Positions 7,550 through 15,946 of a stretch of DNA of 64,000 nt are shown here, in pieces; within the stretch, counting starts at the first letter, position 1, and each line of letters begins with the position of its first letter. The notes under the pieces were generated by a model. The model was not told the DNA's origin and searched no databases. It was given only the letters and a program-made list of their open reading frames with translations. This DNA is from Nitrospirota bacterium (lineage in GTDB: Bacteria; Nitrospirota; Leptospirillia; Leptospirillales; Leptospirillaceae): contig JAJYGC010000022.1 of assembly GCA_021785195.1 (NCBI GenBank), forward strand, positions 1 to 64,000, written 5' to 3'. The position numbers and the translations under genes are program-made.

Positions 7550-8407
7550 TCAATGGGCATTTCCCGTACCGGACGTGTCTTCAGATTTTTTGAAACCGGA
7601 AGGAACATCAAAAAGTGAAGGTTCAAAAGATTGGGCTCCAACCGACTGGACCGTAGAGCTTTCCTTTTCGAAGGAAGGAACCTTGGAAAGGTCATAGAGT
7701 CCAATGGCATTCAAAATCTTGATGATAAAGCCGGTTTTGTAATGCGTGACCCGTGAAAGGGACAGGAAGAATTCCGGAGAGGCAGACCCGTTGAGCGCCT
7801 TGGGTTCCAGGGTCTTCTTGTTCATTGCCATGAGATTTTTCTTGAACGATTCCAGCGCCTCAAGACCCTTGACATCCTTCGACTGGCAAAGGACTGTTTT
7901 TTGGTCGCCATTGATCATTCCGACCACCGTTCCCCTGAATTTATGTTCAAAAACTTCAGGCATGCAGGAATATCCGGCAACATGGAGGGAGTTGGTCAAT
8001 GTTTTTTTTGTGTCTCCGGGATTGCTTCCGGCGTGTTGCCCGATCAGATCGGAAAATCCCTGATAGGAGAGCAGTTCCTTGATGGATTGTTCCCTGTATG
8101 TCTTTTTTCGGGTGTCAATAGCATAAACTTTTCCCAAATCCAGCCTCCAGAGGATCAGGTCGAAACCTTTGTTGTCGGGTTGGTCAATCCGGAGAGCCGT
8201 AGGCGTGGCCGAATAGACGAGGTTGTGTGTCTGAAGGGTCTTGCCCGACTGTTCCGTCCTGATTTCGACTTCCCAACGGATACCGTTGGCATAATCAGGC
8301 GTGATACCCGGTTGTGCCAGAACATTCAAGGGTTCGTGAAGAAAAATCGAGATCGGCAATATCAAGGCATTTGTTCCCCATTTCAGGAGGAATTTCATCC
8401 AGGTCAT
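7550..8407 (-). CDS. Exported protein of unknown function (DUF4412-like outline)
   Basis: This is a 285-residue protein. The start is the ATG at 8407, giving MTWMKFLLKW, a hydrophobic stretch and a possible signal-peptidase site after NVLA (about residue 31). The purine-rich AAGGAAAAGG precedes this ATG; an earlier TTG at 8467 would put 20 charged residues before the signal peptide. The mature part is beta-rich: WEVEIRTEQSGKTL, LRIDQP, GFDLILWRLDLGKVYAID, TYREQ. That pattern resembles DUF4412-type periplasmic proteins, but the match is from memory and weak. It lies immediately upstream of the lipid-kinase-like gene. Location is likely periplasm or outer membrane. Confidence 0.65.
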   Translation of the reverse strand: MTWMKFLLKWGTNALILPISIFLHEPLNVLAQPGITPDYANGIRWEVEIRTEQSGKTLQTHNLVYSATPTALRIDQPDNKGFDLILWRLDLGKVYAIDTRKKTYREQSIKELLSYQGFSDLIGQHAGSNPGDTKKTLTNSLHVAGYSCMPEVFEHKFRGTVVGMINGDQKTVLCQSKDVKGLEALESFKKNLMAMNKKTLEPKALNGSASPEFFLSLSRVTHYKTGFIIKILNAIGLYDLSKVPSFEKESSTVQSVGAQSFEPSLFDVPSGFKKSEDTSGTGNAH

Positions 8408-8500
8408 CTTTTTCCTTTTCCTTGTGATCGTCTTAGTGGGGAACCTTTCATCAAATAGGATTCCCAATGAATAACAGCGACCCGGTCCACGATGGGGACA

Positions 8501-9838
8501 TCATTGGGGGGTCATACGCCGAACGGCTTGTAACAACCGGTCGCACATGGTCTCCAGATCATGAACGGAGACCGAAAGGGGAGGAATCAGGTAAATGGTG
8601 TTGAGCAGGGGCCGGATGATCAACCCACTCGATTGGGCGTCCAGCTGAATGGACGTCATGAGCTGAGCTCCGGCCGGAACCTTGAGATCATTGTCCTCAA
8701 ATAGGTCGAAGGCAAAAACCAGACCCAAGGAGCGAATGTTTCCGATTCTGGGTAAGTTTTCCAGGGCCAGGCGGAACGGATCGAATACGGTCCTTTTTTT
8801 TGGAATTTCGGAGAGAACGGCAGTCTCCCTGAGCTCCTTGAGGGTGGCCCGAGCCGCTGCTACTGCCAGTGGGTTTCCTGTATAGCTATGACCATGGTAG
8901 AAAATTCCAGGATCTCCTTTCAGTTTCCGATAAACCTCTTCAGAGAAAATCGTTGCCGCCATGGGAAGATAGCCTCCGGTCAACCCTTTGCCGACACAAA
9001 GTAAGTCCGGGGTGACATCTTCCAGCTGGCAGGCGAAATAAGGTCCCGTTCGGCCAAACCCTGTGGCCACCTCATCAAGGATCAGGGGAATTCCATGGGA
9101 TTTGACCTCCACCGAAATCCGGGAAAGATATCCTTCCGGCCAGAAGATCATCCCGCCTGCCGCCTGAAGCCTTGGTTCCAGAATGACACCGGAAAGTTTG
9201 TCACTGTGCCGCCGCACAAGATCGATCGCAGCATCCGCACAATCGATGGAGCAGGTGTCCCGTTTCAAGTCCAGCGGGCAATAAAAGCAATCGGGGGAGG
9301 GCGCTTTCAGGGATTCCCGGGTCAAGGGATAGAAGGTCTCATGGAATCTCGGGATCCCGCCCACTCCCACCGCTCCAAGGGTGTCCCCATGGTAGGATCG
9401 ATCGAGGGAGAGGAACCGGTGGGACTTTTTGCCTCTTCTGAGGAGAAAGGCCATTTTCAGGGCAATCTCAACCGCAGTCGACCCATTGTCCGAATAAAAA
9501 ACCCGGGAAAGCCCATCCGGTACAATGTCGAGAAGATCCTGGGCAAGCAGGACACCTTCCTCATGGGTCAACCCAAGGAAGGTGGTGTGGGCAATCCGTT
9601 CGAGTTGATCCCTGACCGCCTTGTCAATGTTCGGATTCCGGTGACCCAGGAGGTTGACCCAGAGAGAGGAGGTTCCATCGAGATAAGCCTTCCCCTGGTG
9701 GTCAAAGAGGGTGCTTCCCGATCCCCCGGCAATGACCAGGGGATCGGAGCGTTCCCATTCCGCGATGCGGGTAAACGGATGCAGAAGGGTTTTTCTGTCC
9801 AGGTCGATGATGTCCTTCAATAAGTTCTTGTAATTCAC
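8501..9838 (-). CDS. bioA: Adenosylmethionine-8-amino-7-oxononanoate aminotransferase
   Basis: This PLP enzyme of biotin synthesis uses SAM as amino donor to make 7,8-diaminopelargonate. The 445-residue protein has HPFT near the N-terminus, DGTSSLWVNLLGH (the BioA variant of the family motif), YSDNGSTAVEIALKMA, EPRLQAAGGM, LDEVATGFGRTG with the PLP-binding Asp at about 255, and the Schiff-base lysine in CVGKGLTGGYLP at about 284. The CFYC...CSIDC insertion near residues 184-200 occurs in other BioA proteins. The start is GTG at 9838 with an AGGA-type RBS upstream. No other biotin gene is in the window. Confidence 0.93.
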   Translation of the reverse strand: MNYKNLLKDIIDLDRKTLLHPFTRIAEWERSDPLVIAGGSGSTLFDHQGKAYLDGTSSLWVNLLGHRNPNIDKAVRDQLERIAHTTFLGLTHEEGVLLAQDLLDIVPDGLSRVFYSDNGSTAVEIALKMAFLLRRGKKSHRFLSLDRSYHGDTLGAVGVGGIPRFHETFYPLTRESLKAPSPDCFYCPLDLKRDTCSIDCADAAIDLVRRHSDKLSGVILEPRLQAAGGMIFWPEGYLSRISVEVKSHGIPLILDEVATGFGRTGPYFACQLEDVTPDLLCVGKGLTGGYLPMAATIFSEEVYRKLKGDPGIFYHGHSYTGNPLAVAAARATLKELRETAVLSEIPKKRTVFDPFRLALENLPRIGNIRSLGLVFAFDLFEDNDLKVPAGAQLMTSIQLDAQSSGLIIRPLLNTIYLIPPLSVSVHDLETMCDRLLQAVRRMTPQ

Positions 9839-10053
9839 GAAAGGATTCCTGCATGGTAAATCATGACATTGGAGCGTCCGGGAGAGGGGCTAAGACAAAT
9901 ACGTTCATGCTTCATCCATCAACTAATCCTTCAAGCATTCACGGATCGGCCTTGTTGTCCCAGGTTATCGAATCATCCGATGACTCAGTGCAATGATGAT
10001 TCCTTGGCATTTTCTTTAACGACCCTAAAGCCTCGCGCCCAGGGAGCCTTCTC

Positions 10054-10899
10054 ATGAGCAAAATCGCGTTTCCCGTGTCCCTTGAAACTGGATTCGTCCT
10101 GGTCCTTTCCGGGGGAGCTGCCCGAGGGATGGCCCATCTCGGATTCCTGAAAGCCTGCGGGGAAGCGGGTCTCCCCATCAGGGCCATTGTCGCTACCAGT
10201 GCAGGCGCGATTGCCGGTAGTCTTTTTGCAAGCCCAAAATGTACCATAGAAGAAGCCCAAAAACGAATCCTGAACCTGAACAGGCGGGAAATGTTCAAGT
10301 TCGCCTGGAGCCGAATGGGGGTCTTCGATTCGGGCAACACCACAAAACTGCTCCACGATCTGATCGGAGAAGGGACCACGTTCAAGGACCTGGCCATTCC
10401 CTTGGTGGCAGCCGCCACGAGCCTGATCACCAAATCATTGACACTGATGGACAGGGGAAATGTCGGAACCGCCGCGGCGGCATCGGCGGCACTGCCTCCT
10501 TTACTGACTCCCCTCCGGCGAGAAGGAGACCTTCTCGTCGACGGCGGGCTGATTTCCATCCTTCCGGTCCTTGGGGCACGTTCGTTTTACCCTGGCATTC
10601 CCATTGTTGCGGTCAATGTCAATGATTATTTCGATGTCCAGGGGACGCCCAAACCTTTTCAGATCCCGTCTGGTGATCTACAGACGTCCTCACCGATTGG
10701 AGGAAACTGGGTAACGTTGCCCCTTCGACTTTATGGACTAGGACTTTATCGAACCCTTCAGATCGAAAGTTCTTTTTCCGACTGGTATATCGGAATTTCG
10801 GGCGGAAGGTTTTCCATGTCGGGGATTTCCTGTCTGGATAAGCTTTTCCAGTTAGGATATGATGCGGGGAGTAGATTTGTCCGATTGTTCAATCCATGA
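10054..10899 (+). CDS. Patatin-like phospholipase (RssA/YchK type)
   Basis: This 281-residue protein has the patatin oxyanion-hole motif SGGAARGMAHLG (about residues 18-29), the nucleophile elbow ATSAGAI with Ser at about 50, and the dyad Asp in LLVDGGL (about residue 168). The first residue of the elbow is Ala, whereas the usual motif is G-x-S-x-G. Substrate would be a phospholipid or acyl ester. There is no signal peptide, so a cytoplasmic role is likely. The ATG at 10054 has AGGGAG nine bases upstream. It stands before the O-antigen ligase-like gene with an 87-base gap. Confidence 0.85.
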   Translation: MSKIAFPVSLETGFVLVLSGGAARGMAHLGFLKACGEAGLPIRAIVATSAGAIAGSLFASPKCTIEEAQKRILNLNRREMFKFAWSRMGVFDSGNTTKLLHDLIGEGTTFKDLAIPLVAAATSLITKSLTLMDRGNVGTAAAASAALPPLLTPLRREGDLLVDGGLISILPVLGARSFYPGIPIVAVNVNDYFDVQGTPKPFQIPSGDLQTSSPIGGNWVTLPLRLYGLGLYRTLQIESSFSDWYIGISGGRFSMSGISCLDKLFQLGYDAGSRFVRLFNP

Positions 10900-10986
10900 G
10901 ACCCGTGCCATGATGCCCGGAATTGCCGTGATTGGCTTCGGACCCAAGTCGATACCATTGGATTCTTTACCGTCTGGATCTTGCAC

Positions 10987-12285
10987 ATGGCCTCTCTGAC
11001 CCCATCAACCCCCCTGAACTCCGCCAAGACCCCGATTGACCAAAATCAAGGGACCCATCGGAAACTTTTTGCAGTTCTTCCTGACCTCTTTCTTGAGCAA
11101 TCCGTAATTGGGCTTTCCTTGATCTGTCTCTTCAATCTTCCATTTTCAGAGGCATTCAAGGAAATCTCTCTCGTGGGGGGGATGATCGCTTCGCTCCTCC
11201 TGCTTCTGGAACACAGGCAGACCGGTCGTTTCTTCATCCGTCTGCTCACCGTGGGATGGCCAGTTTTTCTCTTCGTGGGCGTTTCCTTTGCGTCCGGAGT
11301 GCATTCGATCAATACATTTGAAGGGCTCAGGGGGGCTTGGGGAGACCTTGAAACACTGATGGGCCTCATCCTTTTTTCCACATTGCTGAACGTTGAACGC
11401 TCCCCTGGCCGGATCCGCAAATGGATGCTGATGGCGATTCTTTCCGGGACGTTTTCCGGAGCCGCGGTGGGTCTATTCAGAATATGGAACGAGCATCGTC
11501 CCTTCCTGGGAATGATGAACCTCGGGGATAAAAATACGACCGCCCAATTTCTGTCGTTTCTTTTCCTGATCGTCTTTTTTTTCCATTCCCAGAAAAACCG
11601 CTGGAACATCCCCTTCAGTCTTTTCGTAGTCCTGTATCCCATCCTTGCGGTCTTCTTGTTCCTGACCCACAGCCGGACATTTTTGATTGCCGTTCCGGTA
11701 GCCCTTCTTGTGATGATTGCCGTCCTGAAATGGTGGAAAACACTGGCGGTCGTGGGGGGATTCTTGTTCTGCCTTCTGGTCGGAACGGCAGTGAGTCCAA
11801 CGCTCAGGTGGGAGGTCCAGACCGTCATCCATCCCATGTCGGACGGATCCTTTGAAAGCCGCTATCCGACCTGGGAAGGCGCCATCAGGATGTGGAAAGC
11901 ACATCCTTTCCTGGGGGTGGGCCCGGATAACTTTCACATGCCGAACATCCACTCCATCTACCATCTCCCTGATTACGCCGCTCACGGCCACAATGTATTC
12001 TTCAACCTTCTCGGGGAATATGGAGCGCTTGGGGTGATCGCCTTTTTTCTTTGGTTGACTGTGTGGGTCAAGACCGCCGTTTCCGGCCTCGGATCCGGTC
12101 GATTGCCGCCGGCTTCACTGGCATTATGCCTTGGAACGATGGTCAATCTCCTGATCGGGGGAATCGCCCACCCGATGTGGGGAGGATCTACCTCGCTCTT
12201 GCTGATGTTGGCCATGGCCCTTTCCCTTTTTCCCGATCCGGTCCTAATCGAAAATTCCCCGAATCCTCAAGGGAGGATTGCATGA
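10987..12285 (+). CDS. O-antigen ligase / Wzy-type polymerase family membrane protein
   Basis: This 432-residue polytopic inner-membrane protein has about ten to twelve hydrophobic segments. The conserved Wzy_C features are present: HSRTFLIAVPVALL, then a periplasmic loop with SRYPTWEGAIRMWKAHPFLG, VGPDNFH, and AHGHNVFFNLLGEYGALG (H-x-H-N and N-x2-L-x2-x-G). Such proteins either ligate O-antigen to lipid A-core (WaaL) or polymerise it (Wzy); sequence alone does not separate the two. Start ATG at 10987. The end overlaps the next gene by ATGA. Confidence 0.83.
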   Translation: MASLTPSTPLNSAKTPIDQNQGTHRKLFAVLPDLFLEQSVIGLSLICLFNLPFSEAFKEISLVGGMIASLLLLLEHRQTGRFFIRLLTVGWPVFLFVGVSFASGVHSINTFEGLRGAWGDLETLMGLILFSTLLNVERSPGRIRKWMLMAILSGTFSGAAVGLFRIWNEHRPFLGMMNLGDKNTTAQFLSFLFLIVFFFHSQKNRWNIPFSLFVVLYPILAVFLFLTHSRTFLIAVPVALLVMIAVLKWWKTLAVVGGFLFCLLVGTAVSPTLRWEVQTVIHPMSDGSFESRYPTWEGAIRMWKAHPFLGVGPDNFHMPNIHSIYHLPDYAAHGHNVFFNLLGEYGALGVIAFFLWLTVWVKTAVSGLGSGRLPPASLALCLGTMVNLLIGGIAHPMWGGSTSLLLMLAMALSLFPDPVLIENSPNPQGRIA

Positions 12286-13334
12286 ACCGTCCCATGATCA
12301 CCCAGCTTCTCTTTCTCGTCATCACCGCCGTGGCGGGAATTTATGTTTTTACCATCATTCGTGGACAACCCTGGCCCATGGGTCTCGGGATCGGAATGGC
12401 CGTCGGGGGCTTTGCGATCCTGATCCAGTACCTGTTTGGACGGTTTTCCCTCAGGATCGTGCTCGGCGGACTTGTTGGGCTTTATGGAGGGCTGATCGCC
12501 GGGGGACTCCTGACCTATTCCACGGGAACCCTCTTCCACATGACCCGCGAACAGACCGCCCCCATGGACATCTTTGTAGGACTCATCCTGGGCTATTTCG
12601 GGATGGTCACCGGAATCAGGGCCGGACGGGAGTTCCAGCATGCCGGGTCCATCCTGTCCTTCTGGCTGGAAGGCTATCGGGCGATCCCTCCCAAGATCCT
12701 GGATACGAGCGTCATCATTGACGGCCGGATTGCCGATATTTGCTCGACCGGATTTCTGGAAGGCGTTTTCTACCTTCCCCAGTTTGTCATCCTGGAACTC
12801 CAGTACATCGCGGATTCACCCGACAGCCTGAAGCGGGCCCGGGGAAGGAGAGGGCTGGATGTCTTGCAAAGAATGAGAACCATGAACCAGATCAAGGTCC
12901 ACATCACCGATGAGGACTTCCCCCACATCAAGGATGTGGACGCCAAACTGGTCGCACTGGCAAGGCGGATGAAGGCCCGCATCATCACGAATGACCTGAA
13001 TCTCAATAAAGTGGCAGAACTTCAGGGGGTCCGGGTCCTGAACATCAACGACCTTGCCAATGCGGTCAAGCCCGTCGTCCTGCCAGGGGAAATCATGCGA
13101 ATTTATCTGGTCAAGGAAGGGAAAGAGCATGGGCAAGCCATCGCCTATCTGGACGATGGGACGATGATCGTTGTGGACAACGCCCGAAAGATGATCGGAA
13201 AAAATGTGGATGTCGTCGTGACCTCCGTTCTCCAGACATCCGCCGGAAGGATGATTTTCGGAAAACAGAAGGAAGAGGGAGAGTTCTTGAGGGAACGAAG
13301 TGGGGAGCTGACCCCGGAAGATGGTCAGTCCTAA
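12282..13334 (+). CDS. PIN-TRAM domain membrane protein (YacL-like)
   Basis: This 350-residue protein has about four transmembrane helices in the first 120 residues, a PIN nuclease domain beginning KILDTSVIIDGRIADI (the first acidic residue is the Asp of LDTS) with further acids in DVDAKLVALA and TNDLNLNKVA, and a C-terminal TRAM domain (GEIMRIYLVKEGKEHGQAIAY). This matches Bacillus YacL, whose gene also precedes ispD. RNA processing or decay is likely but unproven. The start is the ATG in the ATGA overlap; an in-frame extension further upstream would lie inside the preceding gene. Confidence 0.88.
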   Translation: MNRPMITQLLFLVITAVAGIYVFTIIRGQPWPMGLGIGMAVGGFAILIQYLFGRFSLRIVLGGLVGLYGGLIAGGLLTYSTGTLFHMTREQTAPMDIFVGLILGYFGMVTGIRAGREFQHAGSILSFWLEGYRAIPPKILDTSVIIDGRIADICSTGFLEGVFYLPQFVILELQYIADSPDSLKRARGRRGLDVLQRMRTMNQIKVHITDEDFPHIKDVDAKLVALARRMKARIITNDLNLNKVAELQGVRVLNINDLANAVKPVVLPGEIMRIYLVKEGKEHGQAIAYLDDGTMIVVDNARKMIGKNVDVVVTSVLQTSAGRMIFGKQKEEGEFLRERSGELTPEDGQS

Positions 13335-13337
13335 TCC

Positions 13338-14600
13338 ATGCCTGGACCCTACGCCATTGTCATCGCTGCGGGAGGGAAGGGGACCAGAATGGCCACTCCC
13401 CGTCCAAAGCAGTTTCTCCTTCTTTCCCGAAAACCCCTCTTTTCCTATTCGGTCGGAACGTTTCTGAAATGGGACAGGGTGGGGCTTGTCTGTCTGGGCG
13501 TTCCCCGGGACTACCTTTCTGAGTGTCAGGACATGGCCAAGGTTCTTTTTCCACAGGAGTTCCAGAAAGGACGCATCCTTCTCTACGAAGGGGGAGCCCG
13601 ACGCCAGGATACGGTGGCCCTCGGAGTGCGTCTTGTCAGCGAACGGTTTCCGGAAATTGATTCCATCCTGGTGCACGATGCCGCCCGGCCCTTTGTGTCG
13701 GAGAGAATCCTGGCGGATTCCTCGAGGGCGCTCGATGCAGGAAAGGCTTTCGGGGTCGGGATCCCTGTCTCTGACACCCTTTGGAGGGCGACCGGTGACC
13801 CGGGGGCTCCGATTCTCGACTCCATCGTCAGACGGGAGGGGGTTTTCAGGGCCCAGACTCCCCAGGGTGGGCCCGTTTCCAAGTTCATGGATGCCATCAA
13901 CAGGGCGGCAGCCTCGGGTGACCCCGATTTTACCGATGAAGCGAGCCTTTTCCAGTGGGCGGGATACCCTCTCCAAGTCGTCCTGGGGGAGGAGTCAAAC
14001 AGGAAAGTGACCACTCCTGAAGATCTGGTCTGGGCACAGGAATACCTCAACCACTCCGGAAAGGATTCAACCATGTCCCCAGACAAGCTGCCACCACGAT
14101 CGACTTCGGGACTCTGGCCCAGGGTCGGACAGGGAATCGACGTTCATCCGTTCGAAGAAGGAAGGGAACTCTGGCTCGGTGGAGTCCAGATCCCCCATTC
14201 CAGGGGGTTGTCAGGACATTCCGATGCCGATGCGGTCATCCATGCCCTGTGCGACGCCCTGTTGGGAGCCGTGGGACAAGGTGACATCGGACGCCATTTT
14301 CCCCCTTCAGATGAACGTTATCGGGGTCAGAGAAGCCTGTTCTTCCTGGAACGGATCGTCGAGATTGTCCGCCGGGAAGGGTATTCCCCCCACCAGGCCG
14401 ATTTGACAATCGTGGCCGAGCGTCCGAAAATTTCACCCTATGCATCCAAAATGCAGGAAATCCTTTCAAGGGCCTTGGGTGTTTTGCCGAGAGACATCAG
14501 CATCAAGGCGACGACGAGTGAAAAACTGGGATATACCGGTCGGGAAGAGGGATTGATGGCGGTTGCCGTGGTAACGGTCATCCCGCTCCCCCGGCCTTAA
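13338..14600 (+). CDS. ispDF: Bifunctional IspD-IspF (MEP cytidylyltransferase / MEcPP synthase)
   Basis: Catalyses steps 3 and 5 of the MEP isoprenoid pathway. The 420-residue fusion begins with Isp[15 protein letters not shown] (CTP-binding, residues 4-17), [10 protein letters not shown] (about 110-119) and [15 protein letters not shown] linker lies at about residues 240-260. IspF follows with [12 protein letters not shown] (metal Asp and His), [21 protein letters not shown] and [17 protein letters not shown]. Both active sites look intact. Such fusions are known in several phyla. It starts three bases after the yacL-like stop. The products feed undecaprenyl phosphate, which the downstream glycosylation genes would use. 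Confidence 0.95.
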   Translation: MPGPYAIVIAAGGKGTRMATPRPKQFLLLSRKPLFSYSVGTFLKWDRVGLVCLGVPRDYLSECQDMAKVLFPQEFQKGRILLYEGGARRQDTVALGVRLVSERFPEIDSILVHDAARPFVSERILADSSRALDAGKAFGVGIPVSDTLWRATGDPGAPILDSIVRREGVFRAQTPQGGPVSKFMDAINRAAASGDPDFTDEASLFQWAGYPLQVVLGEESNRKVTTPEDLVWAQEYLNHSGKDSTMSPDKLPPRSTSGLWPRVGQGIDVHPFEEGRELWLGGVQIPHSRGLSGHSDADAVIHALCDALLGAVGQGDIGRHFPPSDERYRGQRSLFFLERIVEIVRREGYSPHQADLTIVAERPKISPYASKMQEILSRALGVLPRDISIKATTSEKLGYTGREEGLMAVAVVTVIPLPRP

Positions 14601-14613
14601 ACGAGGTCAGTTC

Positions 14614-15324
14614 GTGGGCAGCACTGGACAATCTTCACATGACAGTCTGGATCAAGCCGGCATTTCCTCCCTGGCGGCGATCCGGAGAGACTATCGGGCC
14701 ATTTTCGAACGGGATCCGGCGGCCCGCTCACGCATGGAAGTGCTATTGACCTATTCCGGTTTTCACGCCATTGCCTTGCATCGCCTTGCCCATTGGGTAC
14801 ACCGTCTCGGTTTCCGGTTGGTGGCGCGCCTGATTTCCGCATTTTCCCGATTTGTGACAGGGATCGAAATTCATCCGGGGGCCCGTATCGGCCCGGGTTT
14901 TTTTATCGATCACGGCATGGGAGTGGTCATTGGCGAAACCACAGAAATCGGAACGGACGTCACCCTTTTTCAGGGAGTCAGTCTGGCGGGAAACGGAAAG
15001 GACAGGGGCCAGAAACGCCACCCTACGCTGGGAGACCACGTTCTTGTCGGAGCAGGGGCCAAGATTCTCGGAAATATCAGGATTGGTGAGGGGGTACGGG
15101 TTGGAGCCAATGCAGTCGTTCTCCAGTCCATACCGTCACACTGCACAGTGGTGGGAATTCCGGGGAGGGTAGTCAGGACAAAGGAAAGAGGTTACCCCGA
15201 GGCCTACCTTAACCATCAGGATATGCCGGATCCCTTTCTGGAACGGATTGAAAGCCTTGAGAAAATTATTTCTGACCTCAGGGAAGAGCTTGATTCGGCA
15301 CGCAATAGCCGAATGAAACCATAG
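14614..15324 (+). CDS. cysE: Serine O-acetyltransferase
   Basis: Makes O-acetylserine, the first committed step of cysteine synthesis. The 236-residue protein has the N-terminal helical part ([17 protein letters not shown]) and a left-handed beta-helix of hexapeptide repeats: [42 protein letters not shown] and [10 protein letters not shown]. The catalytic His is in IDHGMG, with Asp just before it. The length fits the short Bacillus-type SAT. Start GTG at 14614 with a GAGG RBS. The order yacL-ispDF-cysE repeats a known Firmicutes gene order. Confidence 0.92.
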   Translation: MGSTGQSSHDSLDQAGISSLAAIRRDYRAIFERDPAARSRMEVLLTYSGFHAIALHRLAHWVHRLGFRLVARLISAFSRFVTGIEIHPGARIGPGFFIDHGMGVVIGETTEIGTDVTLFQGVSLAGNGKDRGQKRHPTLGDHVLVGAGAKILGNIRIGEGVRVGANAVVLQSIPSHCTVVGIPGRVVRTKERGYPEAYLNHQDMPDPFLERIESLEKIISDLREELDSARNSRMKP

Positions 15325-15338
15325 GAATTTTCCCACAC

Positions 15339-15890
15339 TTGACCATCACACTGCAGCACCTCGACTTTTCCCTTTACCACCTGATTTTATTTGGACCCCA
15401 TCCAGACTGGCTGAACAAGGCCATGCTCTTCATTACGAATCCCCAGAACTTTTTCCTGGGAATCCTGGTCGCAGTTGGCTTTGTCTGGGCAAAATTCGGA
15501 CTCCGTGGAAAACTCCTGCTGGCCAGCTCCTTGATCAGCATTCTCATCTCGGATCCCTTAAACAGCCAAATTCTAAAATCCCTCTTCCAGCGAAGCCGTC
15601 CGTGCCATCTTGTCAACACCCCCAATCTGCTGACAGGATGTTCGGATTCCTATTCTTTTCCATCCTCCCATGCGGTCAACATATTTGCCGAAGCGACCGT
15701 CCTTTCCCTCATCTATCCAAGAACAGCACCATTTGCCTATGCATTTGCCGCGCTTGTGGGTTATTCCCGTGTCTACGTGGGGTATCATTATCCGTTTGAC
15801 GTCATCGGGGGTGCCATCATCGGAATCCTGGTCGGAGGAGCCGTTGTCGTGATCATTGAAAGGCTTTCGGTGTTCAGGAGGCTTCCCTGA
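15339..15890 (+). CDS. PAP2-family membrane phosphatase
   Basis: This 183-residue membrane protein has the three PAP2 motifs: KSLFQRSRPCHL (K-x6-R-P), FPSSHAVN (P-S-x-H) and SRVYVGYHYPFDV (S-R-x5-H-x3-D). About five hydrophobic segments surround them, and the active site should face the periplasm. Likely substrates are undecaprenyl pyrophosphate, phosphatidyl phosphates or lipid A phosphate. Its place before two GT39 genes and a GT2 gene suggests lipid-carrier recycling or lipid A remodelling, which is an inference. The start is probably TTG at 15339 with AGGA upstream; no ATG is available near it. Confidence 0.85.
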   Translation: MTITLQHLDFSLYHLILFGPHPDWLNKAMLFITNPQNFFLGILVAVGFVWAKFGLRGKLLLASSLISILISDPLNSQILKSLFQRSRPCHLVNTPNLLTGCSDSYSFPSSHAVNIFAEATVLSLIYPRTAPFAYAFAALVGYSRVYVGYHYPFDVIGGAIIGILVGGAVVVIIERLSVFRRLP

Positions 15891-15946
15891 TTCCCAAGGA
15901 TTCCAAGGAAACACCCCTTCAGGTCAGCCGATCAGGAAAATCCGGT

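Noticed and set aside
12816-13976. Long minus-strand frame (386 residues) opposite the yacL-like gene and ispDF
   Set aside because: Antisense to two well-supported genes and lacking any motif.
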